A stretch of DNA of 55,951 nt from Methanobacteriota archaeon (GCA_018650285.1 JABIGF010000010.1:1-55951), one strand, 5' to 3'; shown: positions 1 through 8,970, counted from the first letter of the stretch. Numbers and translations are program-made. Notes: generated from the letters alone by a model not told the origin.

Positions 1-63
1 CCTCACTTAACGGATGACGAAGTAGAGCAGGTAATTTCTGCTGTTTGCAGTTTCACACTCTAA
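1..63 (+). CDS. C-terminal tail of a DegT/DnrJ/EryC1/StrS-type aminotransferase (partial)
   Basis: An open frame enters at the left edge and ends at TAA 61-63, giving 20 residues. The segment PHLTDDEVEQVISAV is the usual closing motif of PLP-dependent sugar aminotransferases of the DegT/WecE family (L-x-D/E-E-V-x-x-V-I). These enzymes put an amino group on a keto-sugar nucleotide. The hexapeptide acyltransferase at 1257 and the Gfo/Idh/MocA dehydrogenase at 4010 are the kinds of genes normally found beside such an aminotransferase in UDP-diacetamido-sugar pathways. Only the tail is visible, so the substrate cannot be named. Confidence 0.6.
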   Translation, partial: PHLTDDEVEQVISAVCSFTL

Positions 64-78
64 CTAGTTTGTTGGGAA

Positions 79-618
79 TCATTGACCCATCCAGAAATTA
101 GTAGTGTGGCCAATAGGTCCACCTATTGATTTCTGGGCGACATATTGTAGATTTTCCTCTTGTTCCGTAACTATGTCACCGTTCATAATTGTCATTTGAA
201 TTCGACAACCACTACTACATATGTCTACATTGTTTTCTTGTAATGTGATAATTTCATCAATTCCCCAAACCCCATCTTCTACAGATTCTATGATGAGGCA
301 ATCCTCTGGTGAATTTGATGCTAGCCTACATTCGTATGTGGGGCTGTTTTCATCATCTAGGTCACCTACTACAAGACGGAACCTGTAGTGTTCCCCACCG
401 TCCTGTGCTGCTGTACCATCGTTGAATTTAATTGGAGATGTGCTATTCATTAATTCTAATTCCACAATCATATCATCCACTTCATCTGTTCCTGTACCAA
501 GGCGGTCGATATCAAATGTACCCTCATGCACCCCGCCAAACGGTATCAAATCACTTATGCAGCCAACAAAAAATATTGACGCCATCAAAAGCGCCATCAT
601 CAAATTCTTTACAATCAT
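79..618 (-). CDS. predicted lipoprotein of unknown function
   Basis: A 179-residue protein starting at ATG 616-618; an upstream in-frame TTG at 642 is possible but would put a charged stretch before the signal. The N-terminus has a short basic region, a hydrophobic segment, and a lipobox-like F-V-G-C at about residues 17-20, so it is probably exported and lipid-anchored through the Cys. The mature part is acidic, with Cys residues near the middle and end (for example C-S-S-G-C) that could form disulfides. I do not recognise a family. It lies 24 bases after the CYTH gene on the same strand and may be cotranscribed. Confidence 0.65.
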   Translation of the reverse strand: MIVKNLMMALLMASIFFVGCISDLIPFGGVHEGTFDIDRLGTGTDEVDDMIVELELMNSTSPIKFNDGTAAQDGGEHYRFRLVVGDLDDENSPTYECRLASNSPEDCLIIESVEDGVWGIDEIITLQENNVDICSSGCRIQMTIMNGDIVTEQEENLQYVAQKSIGGPIGHTTNFWMGQ

Positions 619-642
619 ATATTTTCGAAAACAACCTTGCAA

Positions 643-1170
643 TTATTCTTTTTGATGTAAATTCTTAGCCAAAGCGAAATTTGACCAAACATCATCTTGA
701 CCAGTAAGTTCACGACCAATCCAATTTGGCAAATCAATAGGGTGTTCGGGTGTTGGAATTTCGATTTCAGCGATGATTAAGCCGGAATTATTTCCTTCAA
801 AGAAATCGATTTCCCAAAACAAATCATCATTTGTAGGGATTATATAGCGCGTTTTTTCAACACTTGGATATTTTTTTGAATTAACAATTTCAAGCACCGA
901 TTCTAATGGTATTTCCTTTTCAAATTCTAATCGTGATGGCCCATCAGAGCGATTTTTTGCTGTTGCAATAGCTGTGTTTCCATGCACTCTAAATCGATAT
1001 GCGGAGAGTGGGTCGGCTAACACTTGTCCTAATTCACTAATTTCTCCTGGCCAATAGTTTAGCCAAACCTCAGATGGAACATAACATTGGATCATCTTCA
1101 CACCTTCTCCGAGGGGGGGTAATTTGGTTGAATCTTCAATCAAAAATTTTCTCTCAATTTCAACCCCCAT
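643..1170 (-). CDS. CYTH-domain triphosphate hydrolase
   Basis: A 175-residue protein opening with the CYTH signature E-I-E-R-K-F-L (residues 4-10). The family folds into a tunnel that binds triphosphates and divalent metal. Members are inorganic triphosphatases, thiamine triphosphatases or class IV adenylate cyclases. The alternating charged strands expected of the tunnel are visible (for example FRVHGN, LEFEKEI, TRYIIP, EIDFFEG, IAEIEI). A simple polyphosphate or triphosphate hydrolase is the likeliest role, because the protein has no extra domain. The ATG at 1168-1170 directly precedes the motif. The lipoprotein gene follows on the same strand. Confidence 0.85.
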   Translation of the reverse strand: MGVEIERKFLIEDSTKLPPLGEGVKMIQCYVPSEVWLNYWPGEISELGQVLADPLSAYRFRVHGNTAIATAKNRSDGPSRLEFEKEIPLESVLEIVNSKKYPSVEKTRYIIPTNDDLFWEIDFFEGNNSGLIIAEIEIPTPEHPIDLPNWIGRELTGQDDVWSNFALAKNLHQKE

Positions 1171-1256
1171 GTATTGCCACCTAGTTGTGCTATTGTCGCC
1201 CCACAGTCAATGTTTCGGGCGTGGTGTTGAAGTGTTAGACACTAGAGGCATAGAAC

Positions 1257-1715
1257 ATGGGTGAGCCTCGGCGCCTGCAGTCGGGAATTGTTGATGTTGA
1301 CTTTGGAGAGGGAGTTACAGTCATTGAACCAGCCAATATTTATGGTTGTAAAATTGCTGATAATGTGTTTGTTGGGCCATTTGTTGAAATTCAAAAAGAT
1401 GTCACAATCGGCGCTAGGACAAGAATTCAATCACACGCATTCATCTGTGAATTAGTGACAATTGGGGAAGATTGTTTCATCAGCCACGGCGCCATGTTCA
1501 TTAACGACCCTTTCAAAATCGGCGGTCCAGCAAGAGGAGATAAATCTCAGTGGGCTGAGACCAAGATTGGTGACCGAGTTTCTATCGGAACAAACGCCAC
1601 AATAATGCCTGTTTCAATCTGCGATGATGTTGTCATCGGCGCCGGTGCAGTTGTTACCAAGGATATCACAGAGGCAGGCACCTATGCAGGCAACCCTGCA
1701 CGCCGCTTGTCCTGA
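1257..1715 (+). CDS. left-handed beta-helix (hexapeptide) acyltransferase, WbbJ/WlbB-like
   Basis: A 152-residue protein built of hexapeptide repeats ([LIV]-G-x-x-x-x), seen as IADNVFVGPFVEIQ, VTIGARTRIQ, VTIGEDCFI, KIGDRVSIG and VVIGAGAVVT. It ends with the typical Y-A-G-N-P-A-R-R. This fold forms a trimer that moves an acetyl group from acetyl-CoA to an amino sugar. The sequence most resembles enzymes that acetylate UDP-3-amino sugars in surface polysaccharide synthesis. Together with the aminotransferase tail at the left edge and the dehydrogenase at 4010, it suggests an acetamido-sugar pathway. The exact sugar is not determined. Confidence 0.88.
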   Translation: MGEPRRLQSGIVDVDFGEGVTVIEPANIYGCKIADNVFVGPFVEIQKDVTIGARTRIQSHAFICELVTIGEDCFISHGAMFINDPFKIGGPARGDKSQWAETKIGDRVSIGTNATIMPVSICDDVVIGAGAVVTKDITEAGTYAGNPARRLS

Positions 1716-1726
1716 GGTGGTGCTAA

Positions 1727-2644
1727 TTAGAAAGGCAACGGCTTATCCAACCGTTCAATCATTTCCACATATCTATTGGTGTGTTCTGTTCCAGGTATAT
1801 TAATCACGAATTGCCAATAACGCCAAGCAGCGACTGCTAGAACCGAATATCGGTGTAGGTCGGAAAGGGATGCATGTTCTGCATCTGTCAATGGCCGAAC
1901 CGACTGATATCCAGCCAACAACGCATACCACAATTCAGGAACCGGCAAACCATCCTTCCAGCCAAATCCAACGTATGTTGTAACCAAATCCATGGCTAAG
2001 GATTCAATGCAAATTTCTTCAAAATCTAGTAGTGCTCGCACTTCTCCTTCTACCCCAATTACATTGTCTGGATAGAGATCCCCGTGAATAATTCCACGAG
2101 GTAAATCATCAGGGATACTTTTCTTTAAGGACGCCATTTCTGTTTGCAATAATTCGATAAATGGGGTGGTAGTATTATTTTTCTTTGCATCATCAATCAT
2201 TTGCTGCCAAAGAACATATCCAATTGAAAAAGTTGATGAAAGACCATCACAAATTGGTACTTCGTGTAACTTCGCCTGCACCCTTCCCAAATCATAGAGT
2301 GATTTAGGGTCAGAAGGAAGCCACCCACCTCTCACAAACGGCATTAACATCCACGCTTGTCCATTTTTGACAAGCATTCTCTTACCGTTTTCCAGAATTA
2401 ATGCGTTTGGCGTTGGGATTCCATGTTTTTCCAACCAACAACTTTGTTCAATTATATTTTCAACTTCAGCCGGGGGCCGTTCATCCCAGACCTTCAAAAC
2501 CAACTCAGTTTCATCTTCTAAGGTGACCAAATAATTTGAATTCGCCCAACCACCCTTAAGTGGTGTTATTTCTCTTAATTTAGCAATGTTTGCTAAGTTA
2601 ATGAAGGCAGAAGCCTCGTCGAATGAGACTTCAGTGTAAGCCAT
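1727..2644 (-). CDS. APH/ChoK-fold small-molecule kinase, homoserine kinase type II-like
   Basis: A 305-residue aminoglycoside-phosphotransferase-fold kinase. The catalytic loop reads IIHGDLYPDNV (Brenner motif H-G-D-x-x-x-x-N), followed by the metal-binding motif LLDFEE. The N-terminal lobe has GGWANSNYLV, close to the GGxxNxxY of type II homoserine kinases (ThrB2). Related kinases act on choline, fructosamine or antibiotics, so the substrate is uncertain. The ATG at 2642-2644 overlaps the TGA of the upstream glycosyltransferase by one base (TGATG), and a GTG three bases earlier is an alternative. The overlap implies translational coupling, so a sugar or amino-alcohol substrate linked to surface glycan assembly is also possible. 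Confidence 0.75.
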   Translation of the reverse strand: MAYTEVSFDEASAFINLANIAKLREITPLKGGWANSNYLVTLEDETELVLKVWDERPPAEVENIIEQSCWLEKHGIPTPNALILENGKRMLVKNGQAWMLMPFVRGGWLPSDPKSLYDLGRVQAKLHEVPICDGLSSTFSIGYVLWQQMIDDAKKNNTTTPFIELLQTEMASLKKSIPDDLPRGIIHGDLYPDNVIGVEGEVRALLDFEEICIESLAMDLVTTYVGFGWKDGLPVPELWYALLAGYQSVRPLTDAEHASLSDLHRYSVLAVAAWRYWQFVINIPGTEHTNRYVEMIERLDKPLPF

Positions 2645-3909
2645 CACAACCCCTCAGAGAACTCCTTGATGACAGAACGGAACGCGGCGATTGAGCGTCG
2701 GTGATCTACAATTCCCGCATGTTGCCTTGCCAATTCCCCTAACTCTTCTCGTTGGCTGTATGTGGTGCGCAAAGCGTCAACCCAAGCATCTAATCCAGCC
2801 GTTTTGTCAACAATTATTCCACCATTACCAACCGCTTCAGGTTGGCTACCGATTGAGATTGAAACAGAGGGAATGCCAAACAAACCCGCCTCGTTAATTA
2901 CACGGCCCCAAGAACCTGTTGAGGCTACAGTTAGGAGATGTATGTCACAGCGGCTAAAGACCTCACTGACAGATGTGTGGCCATGCCATGTGGTGTTTGC
3001 AAATTTCCCCAATTCCTCTGCATAAGCCCCCCCACCATATACATCGACCATCGCCTCTGGCCATTGTTCTGCAAGGTAGGGTAGCAATTGTTGATAGAAG
3101 GCAAATCCCTTTTCTGGAGTAACCCCTACAATAGCAATTCTTGGATTTTCTAAGTCGTTATTCTTCGCCCGATTTGCTAATCCCGCCGCACGAATGGTTT
3201 CAATTTCATCAACAGTTCCAAAACGCCCCTCAAAATCCACAGGAAGCCGAACATTTCTAATTGCTTTAACCTTGAAAAATTCAGCTACTTGAGCACCTAG
3301 CCCACTTCCGGCACAACACACAGCAGCAGCATTTTCTATACTAGAGCGGTAAATATCAGGTTGAATGAATTGTAATTCATCTCTGACAAATACAAGATAG
3401 GGTATATTTAATTCTTTGAAAACAGCTGCTGCACCAGCAGACCAATGCAGTTGAGTCACCCCAATAATCGGCAAGCCACTTTGTTTGGCATTTTCTTTAG
3501 CGATTTGAATTGATTTTTTAATTTCTTTAGCGAACTTTTTATTTGCCCTTTTCAAATGTTTAGCCTGCAATTTTGAGTTTGGTTGCCCACTTTTCCCCCG
3601 TGATCTCCATGCCAATCCCGACCACATATCTTCAATTGGTATATTAAAGGCGGAAATTTCTAAGCCGGAATTTAAAGTTAAATCTGTAACAGTTCCTCGT
3701 GCGTTACTTTGAAACACTTCTCCTCGCCATGCTTGTTCAAGAAGCGCAGGGTCAAAACTAGGTGATGAGTGGCTTGGAATATACAGTATATCCGCCTCTT
3801 CTAATGGGCCTGGTTGACAAGCACCTTTGAGAAGAGTTGCAAGACTCATCTCAGCTCCACCAGCCGGGGGGTCTAGGTCCCGAATGGCAGCAATTAACAC
3901 CCCCGCCAT
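2644..3909 (-). CDS. GT-B fold glycosyltransferase (family 4-like)
   Basis: A 421-residue protein. The C-terminal half has the nucleotide-sugar-binding half of a GT-B enzyme: a GVTPEKGF strand-loop, a WHGHTSVSEVF segment (the usual place where the other glycan is positioned), and an E-A-G-L-F-G-I-P-S-V motif like the E-x7-E region of GT4 enzymes. The N-terminus (AAIRDLDPPAGGAEMSLATLL) matches the G-G-A-E-x-x acceptor-side loop of many GT4 proteins. It probably adds a sugar to a lipid- or protein-linked glycan at the inner membrane face. It is divergent from the dehydrogenase at 4010, with about 100 bases between them for promoters. Confidence 0.82.
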   Translation of the reverse strand: MAGVLIAAIRDLDPPAGGAEMSLATLLKGACQPGPLEEADILYIPSHSSPSFDPALLEQAWRGEVFQSNARGTVTDLTLNSGLEISAFNIPIEDMWSGLAWRSRGKSGQPNSKLQAKHLKRANKKFAKEIKKSIQIAKENAKQSGLPIIGVTQLHWSAGAAAVFKELNIPYLVFVRDELQFIQPDIYRSSIENAAAVCCAGSGLGAQVAEFFKVKAIRNVRLPVDFEGRFGTVDEIETIRAAGLANRAKNNDLENPRIAIVGVTPEKGFAFYQQLLPYLAEQWPEAMVDVYGGGAYAEELGKFANTTWHGHTSVSEVFSRCDIHLLTVASTGSWGRVINEAGLFGIPSVSISIGSQPEAVGNGGIIVDKTAGLDAWVDALRTTYSQREELGELARQHAGIVDHRRSIAAFRSVIKEFSEGL

Positions 3910-4009
3910 GATTTCCGCTCTTGGTTACCCTATATCAGACAAACCACCCCTTGAAGTTGTTACATACAGTTCCGGCAGCGTGAAAGAGGGGTGCAGGTTC
4001 GGCCGGTCA

Positions 4010-5023
4010 ATGAGTTTGAAGATGGGGGTGGTTGGAACTGGCTATTGGGGCCGAAACCATGTTCGCACCCTTTCCGCACTCCGTGGTGAAGGTGTAATTT
4101 CAGGTCTTGTTGTATGTGATGTTGATGCAGAACGTGCAGAAAGTATGGCATCAGAGTTTGACTGTGAATGGTGTACTGATGCTAACGACCTCAAATCTCT
4201 AGGAGTAAGTGCTGTAACAATTGCTACCCCCACCCCTCAACACGCTTCTCAAGCAATTTCATTGATGGAGCAAGGAATTGATGTTCTTGTTGAGAAGCCA
4301 CTAGCAATGAACGAAAAAGAAGCAAACGATGTGTTGACTTGCGCCGATAAAACCGGCCGCGTGTTAATGGTTGGCCATTTATTCCGTTATCATGCAGCAG
4401 TTCGTAAAGCAGCAGAATTGATCGCAGAAGGAGTACTTGGCCCTGTTCTTCATATTGAAACTGATAGATTATCTGTAAGAGAACCAAGACCAGACATTGG
4501 GGTAATTGCGGCATTGGCCATTCATGATATGGATATTATGAAAGATTTGATGGGTGATGTGGATGCAATAGATATCCATTGTTTAGCATTACCATCAGAT
4601 AACCCAGAAATAGAAGACCACGCAATTATTGAAATGAAATTCCCACCACATTCAGGTGGTAACCCAAATGGCGTTTCGGCAATAGTCACAGTATCTTGGC
4701 GGAGTAGAGTTCAGGGTAAAGTGAGAAAATTACGCGTGATAGGTAGGGACGCATCTCTCTCTATCGACTATCTTGATCATTCTGGATTATGGATCCATCA
4801 CCACCCTGGGAACGCACACGGTCAACAATGGGGAGGTTTTGACGCAGCCCCTCGCGACCGAATTGAATTACCATTGGGTGAGCCGAGTTTAACAGCAGAA
4901 TTACGCGCATTTATTCATCATGTTAATGGAGACAATACAGAGAAACCCCTTGCATCCGGTGAAGTCGGTCGTAATGGGGTAATAATGGTCTCAGATGCGT
5001 TATCTTCTGCTGGATTAGAGTGA
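4010..5023 (+). CDS. Gfo/Idh/MocA-family NAD(P)-dependent dehydrogenase
   Basis: A 337-residue oxidoreductase. The Rossmann motif GVVGTGYWGRNHVR lies at residues 6-19, and the E-K-P-L-A motif that supplies the catalytic lysine region is near residue 95. The motif GHLFRYHAA and a later H-D-M-D-I fit the substrate-binding domain. Family members oxidise sugars or sugar nucleotides, for example WlbA on UDP-N-acetylglucosaminuronate. I chose ATG 4010 because upstream in-frame starts would place non-homologous sequence ahead of the Rossmann strand and run into the divergent glycosyltransferase. Context points to acetamido-sugar synthesis with the genes at 1 and 1257. Confidence 0.88.
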   Translation: MSLKMGVVGTGYWGRNHVRTLSALRGEGVISGLVVCDVDAERAESMASEFDCEWCTDANDLKSLGVSAVTIATPTPQHASQAISLMEQGIDVLVEKPLAMNEKEANDVLTCADKTGRVLMVGHLFRYHAAVRKAAELIAEGVLGPVLHIETDRLSVREPRPDIGVIAALAIHDMDIMKDLMGDVDAIDIHCLALPSDNPEIEDHAIIEMKFPPHSGGNPNGVSAIVTVSWRSRVQGKVRKLRVIGRDASLSIDYLDHSGLWIHHHPGNAHGQQWGGFDAAPRDRIELPLGEPSLTAELRAFIHHVNGDNTEKPLASGEVGRNGVIMVSDALSSAGLE

Positions 5024-5077
5024 CATTCCATATTCTTTTGAGAGAGCATTCAAAAATTGAAGGCCGGTGGGGTAGAC

Positions 5078-5413
5078 ATGAATCCAGCCGCATCCCTTCT
5101 TGGCCCACTGTATAATCTCTACACATCTGCACTTGGAAATAGTGTTGGGATGGTTGTTGGATATGCCACACTAATAGGTATTGTAGCCTTAGTTTGGTGG
5201 ACAATAGCGAATCGAGATGATGTGATTTCAGGCTTTGATTTGAGGTCTGCAACAATTGGAAATTATGTAATTTTACTTGTAGTCGGGCTTGCCCTCTATT
5301 ATCTTGTTTCACAAACATTCGGCTTCCCAATCGTTGGCGCAATTTTCGTTGCGGCAGTTTCCACTATTCTTTTTCATTGGTGTATGACCGCCTTTGAAGG
5401 CGAAACAGTTTGA
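5078..5413 (+). CDS. small membrane protein, unknown
   Basis: A 111-residue protein with three hydrophobic segments at about residues 25-42, 63-80 and 84-103. The ATG at 5078 is preceded by a G-rich stretch that may serve as ribosome-binding site; an upstream TTG at 5057 is less likely. I recognise no family. It ends 10 bases before the ATPase-KH gene, so the two are likely cotranscribed. Confidence 0.6.
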   Translation: MNPAASLLGPLYNLYTSALGNSVGMVVGYATLIGIVALVWWTIANRDDVISGFDLRSATIGNYVILLVVGLALYYLVSQTFGFPIVGAIFVAAVSTILFHWCMTAFEGETV

Positions 5414-5423
5414 GTAGAGTATT

Positions 5424-6809
5424 ATGGCTAAATTTGGTGACCACCCCCCTATTCCAGAAGCACTGGAGAGTTTACTTTCTGACCAAACGGTTAGCACAGT
5501 ATTCCTCAAAGCAGATTGTTCACCAAGAGTAAAACGGGGCCATATTACGGAATTAGAAGTTGTTGAACTTGATGCTGAATTGATGGACCGTTCAACAATT
5601 GAGAATATAGCAGAAGGGCTTGAACTTGCAGTTGAACAACACAACGAATCAAGAAGTGATTGTTTTATTGAAATTGACCGCCACGGTTGCAAGGTAATGC
5701 AAGTTGGTGATTTACGGGTAACAGTATCATGGCCACCATTTTCTGATGGTTGGGAAATAATTGTTGTTCGTCCAGTAGCCCAACCGTCATTAGAGGATTA
5801 TGGACTTGATGAAAAATTGCTTAATTTGATAGCAGATTTACAAAATCAAGGAACCCTCGTTAGTGGAATGCCAGGTTCAGGAAAATCAACCTTAGCAAGT
5901 GCGATTGCACATTGGTTAGATGGAAAGGGGGCGGTTGTAAAAACAATGGAAAGCCCACGTGATTTGCAATTGCCACAAAGAGTGACACAATATGCACCAT
6001 TAGCTGAAGACGACCGTTCACGAGGTTCAATGGAATTAACTGCAGACATTCTATTTTTGGTGCGACCAGATTTTATTGTTTATGATGAAGTTAGAAAAAC
6101 CAAAGATTTCGAAGTCTTTGGCGATTGTAGATTGGCTGGCCTCGGGCTTCTCGGCGTCACACACTCTGCCTCTGCTTTAGAAGCAGTTCAGCGAATGATT
6201 GGAAGAGTTGAATTAGGTATTTTAGCCCAAATTTTGACAACCATTATTCATGTTGAAAAGGGAAAAATTGCAGAAGTGTTACAACTTCAAATGACAGTAA
6301 AGGCCCCATCAGGAATGCAAGCAGATTTAGCACGACCAGTAATACAAGTAAAGCGGTTTTCTGATGGCAAAGTACTCAACGAAATATTTTCTTTTGGAGA
6401 ACAAATTTGTATTGTTGATGCGGATGGTCAATCATCAGGAAGTGAGATGTCACCAATGCAATTACTTGCTGCTGCCCAGTTAAAGAACACGCTTTCAGAA
6501 AATTATGGCATACGAATTCACCATGTAAAGTTCAGCGGCGGGTTAAATGTTGAAATTTATGTTGATGAATCAGCAATAGGCGTTCTAGTTGGTCAAGGCG
6601 GTTCAACAGTAAAAGGACTAGAAGAAGAATATGAGATTGGCTTTTCAATCAAATCTGCAAAAGAGTTACCGCGAGGCTTTAGGGCCCCTGAAAACAAGTT
6701 CAGAAGTTCATATGATATGGATGTTGAAAGAAGCATGGGTAGCCGCGCATGGGAGCAATCGCACAGTAGCAAAAAGGACCGACGTTCTAAGAGAAAAGGT
6801 CGCCGTTAA
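5424..6809 (+). CDS. PilT-type ATPase with C-terminal KH domain, lacking the usual N-terminal PIN domain
   Basis: A 461-residue protein. A PilT/secretion-type ATPase core has Walker A GMPGSGKST at residues 148-156, Walker B FIVYDE at 217-222 and a GVTHSASALEAVQRM histidine box around 244-258. A KH RNA-binding motif follows at about 385-405 (IGVLVGQGGSTVKGLEEEYE), and the tail after residue 440 is very basic. The architecture matches the archaeal COG1855 family, whose members normally begin with a PIN nuclease domain of about 150 residues. Here the protein starts just upstream of the region that precedes the ATPase, so the nuclease is missing. A role in RNA handling or ribosome-linked processing is inferred from the KH domain only. 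Confidence 0.82.
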   Translation: MAKFGDHPPIPEALESLLSDQTVSTVFLKADCSPRVKRGHITELEVVELDAELMDRSTIENIAEGLELAVEQHNESRSDCFIEIDRHGCKVMQVGDLRVTVSWPPFSDGWEIIVVRPVAQPSLEDYGLDEKLLNLIADLQNQGTLVSGMPGSGKSTLASAIAHWLDGKGAVVKTMESPRDLQLPQRVTQYAPLAEDDRSRGSMELTADILFLVRPDFIVYDEVRKTKDFEVFGDCRLAGLGLLGVTHSASALEAVQRMIGRVELGILAQILTTIIHVEKGKIAEVLQLQMTVKAPSGMQADLARPVIQVKRFSDGKVLNEIFSFGEQICIVDADGQSSGSEMSPMQLLAAAQLKNTLSENYGIRIHHVKFSGGLNVEIYVDESAIGVLVGQGGSTVKGLEEEYEIGFSIKSAKELPRGFRAPENKFRSSYDMDVERSMGSRAWEQSHSSKKDRRSKRKGRR

Positions 6810-6871
6810 TGCCGATTTAACATTATTATTCAACCGACGCGCATATATTCTATATTGATAGTAGGTAATTT

Positions 6872-7324
6872 GTGGCCGCACCTCTCTTTCTACTCGCAGT
6901 GGTGACAATTGCTACAATTGTTCACAATTTTGCTAGTGATTTTGTATGGGATAAATTTGACACAGAAGCGGTTGAAAAAACATTTTCTTCACACATTTTC
7001 TGGCACGCATTTTCATACATTTTTCCGCTTTTACCTCTTTGTTTTTATTTGATTGGGAAAGGACTAGACGCATCATCAGCAATGACATTTTTAACCACAA
7101 TATTGATTCTATTAATGGCATTATTATCATCAGGCCTTTCTGCTTCTAGCATGTCGTTTTTACTTAAATCAAATCAACGACAAAGGATAGATGGTGAATG
7201 GCATTCATCAATAGCAGATTCAACATCAAAAACATCTCTAAGAAACGGGTGGATCCATAATGTAGTGGGCATCTTCATCACATTCCTTTGGTGGTTCACT
7301 TTATACCGTTTTTATCGAAATTAG
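6872..7324 (+). CDS. membrane protein, unknown
   Basis: A 150-residue protein with about four hydrophobic segments (residues 4-22, 44-62, 67-95 and 125-145) and a short polar, basic loop between the third and fourth. It uses a GTG start at 6872 after a GTAGGT element. I recognise no family. It lies 62 bases after the ATPase-KH gene on the same strand. Confidence 0.55.
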   Translation: MAAPLFLLAVVTIATIVHNFASDFVWDKFDTEAVEKTFSSHIFWHAFSYIFPLLPLCFYLIGKGLDASSAMTFLTTILILLMALLSSGLSASSMSFLLKSNQRQRIDGEWHSSIADSTSKTSLRNGWIHNVVGIFITFLWWFTLYRFYRN

Positions 7325-7395
7325 TAGACATATGAAATTTTCAATCGGCTCAAAGGTTCATCTAGGGGTCATTGGTCGCAAGGCTAGGTGAGTGG

Positions 7396-8970
7396 ATGGC
7401 GGAGCAAGGCAAAAGTCCCGTTACCATCGTTCGTCAAGAGACTCGGATAACTTCTGGTGTGGAAGTTACTCAGAAATTAATTCACGCAGCAAAAACTCTC
7501 GCCTCAATTCTTCGTGGAACACTTGGTCCAAGAGGCTTGGATAAGGGGTTGTATAAGACAAGTGGAGAATTTGCCGTAACTTCTGATGGGGCCCGCGTCC
7601 TAAATGATCTCCTTATCAAAAACCCAGGTGCGAAATTGTTGGTATCCCTTGGTAAGGCGCAAGAGGCCGCAATTGGTGATGGGGTAACTTCAACAGTATT
7701 GTTTTCAGGGGCGTTGCTTGATGAAGCGGGGAGATTGATTCGCAAAGGTGTCCATCCATTGACTGTTGTAGACGGATATTTAGCCGCGGTTGAAATTGCT
7801 ATTTCATCTCTTGAAAATGAGATTCAAAGTTGTAGCCAAAATGATGTTGAAACATTAGAAAAAGTTGCAATGACAGCATTAGGTGGCCGGGCTGCTGGTT
7901 CAGATACAAAATATGCTAAATTGTTAGTTGAAGCATTATTGAAAGTAACCCATGATACAGAATCTGGTTTGCGTTGTGATTCAGAAGATATTTTGTTTGA
8001 TAAATTTGAAGACGGCGAAATCAACGATACACGCCTGCTTTCTGGAGTATTCTGGCGCCAACGAATTCCAATGGAGAGAATGGCAGGGGTTCGAGAGAAC
8101 GCCAAAGTAGCACTTCTGAATTGTGATATTAAACAGAGAGAAATGAAGCGCGATAGTGAAATTGAGTTGCAATCAGCAGAAGATCTTCAAAAATTTATGT
8201 TAATTCAAGAAGAAACCCTTGGCGCTATTGCTGACAACATCATTTCCACCGGAGCAGAAATAATTTGTTCAAGTGGCGATGTTGAAAAAATAATTCTTCA
8301 TAGATTAGCGGCCGAAGGAAAAGTTGTCATCCACGGTCTTGATGGCAAGCAATTAACACAACTTGCTCAAGCAAGTGGAGCGGCTGTAGTTGAGCATCTA
8401 GATGACCTATCTAGTGACAATTTAGGTATTGTTGGTCGCATGGAAGCAGAGCGAAGAATGGCGACAGAAGCTGTTCAAGACAGAATAATTTTTGATGCAT
8501 GTGAAGGCCCTCTTGTGACTATCTTAGTCGGAGGTGCAATGGGGGTCGAAGAGACAATCCGAGGGATGTATGATGCGTTGCGGGCAACCAGCCTCACCAT
8601 TACTGAAGGTGGCACCCTTCCTGGCGGCGGCGCATCACACATGATTGCATCAAAAGCGGTTAAGGAAGCCGCAGAAAAAATTGCTGATAGGACCAGACTC
8701 GGTATGGAGGCATTCAGTAGGGCGTTGGAAATGTTACCTTGGATGTTGGCTGCAAATAGTGGCGCTAATCCTCTCGATGCGTTGTTAGAACTTCGTTCGG
8801 CGGTGCGTGACGGGGTTGAGGCGGCCGGTATTGCTGCTGACGGTTCTATTGAATCAATGAACAATATTTTGGAGCCCGCTGAAAGCATATTGCATGGAAT
8901 AATTGCGGCTACAGAAACAGCAAACACACTACTTCGTTGTGACCAAGTGATAAGTTCTAGAGGAGATTGA
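7396..8970 (+). CDS. divergent group II chaperonin (thermosome paralogue)
   Basis: A 524-residue protein alignable over its full length with archaeal thermosome subunits. The equatorial ATP motifs are present in altered form: TLGPRGLDK, a SDGAR in place of NDGAT, IGDGVTS in place of GDGTTT, and PGGGA. The conserved D-A-L (catalytic Asp of the E-T-x-R-x-x-x-D-A-L helix) is kept. The apical and intermediate domains are recognisable but far from the canonical sequence. An ordinary group II chaperonin forms a double ring that folds proteins using ATP. The ATG at 7396 follows AGGTGAG and is preferred to the TTG at 7372. It is probably a specialised or mixed-ring paralogue rather than the main subunit. 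Confidence 0.85.
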   Translation: MAEQGKSPVTIVRQETRITSGVEVTQKLIHAAKTLASILRGTLGPRGLDKGLYKTSGEFAVTSDGARVLNDLLIKNPGAKLLVSLGKAQEAAIGDGVTSTVLFSGALLDEAGRLIRKGVHPLTVVDGYLAAVEIAISSLENEIQSCSQNDVETLEKVAMTALGGRAAGSDTKYAKLLVEALLKVTHDTESGLRCDSEDILFDKFEDGEINDTRLLSGVFWRQRIPMERMAGVRENAKVALLNCDIKQREMKRDSEIELQSAEDLQKFMLIQEETLGAIADNIISTGAEIICSSGDVEKIILHRLAAEGKVVIHGLDGKQLTQLAQASGAAVVEHLDDLSSDNLGIVGRMEAERRMATEAVQDRIIFDACEGPLVTILVGGAMGVEETIRGMYDALRATSLTITEGGTLPGGGASHMIASKAVKEAAEKIADRTRLGMEAFSRALEMLPWMLAANSGANPLDALLELRSAVRDGVEAAGIAADGSIESMNNILEPAESILHGIIAATETANTLLRCDQVISSRGD

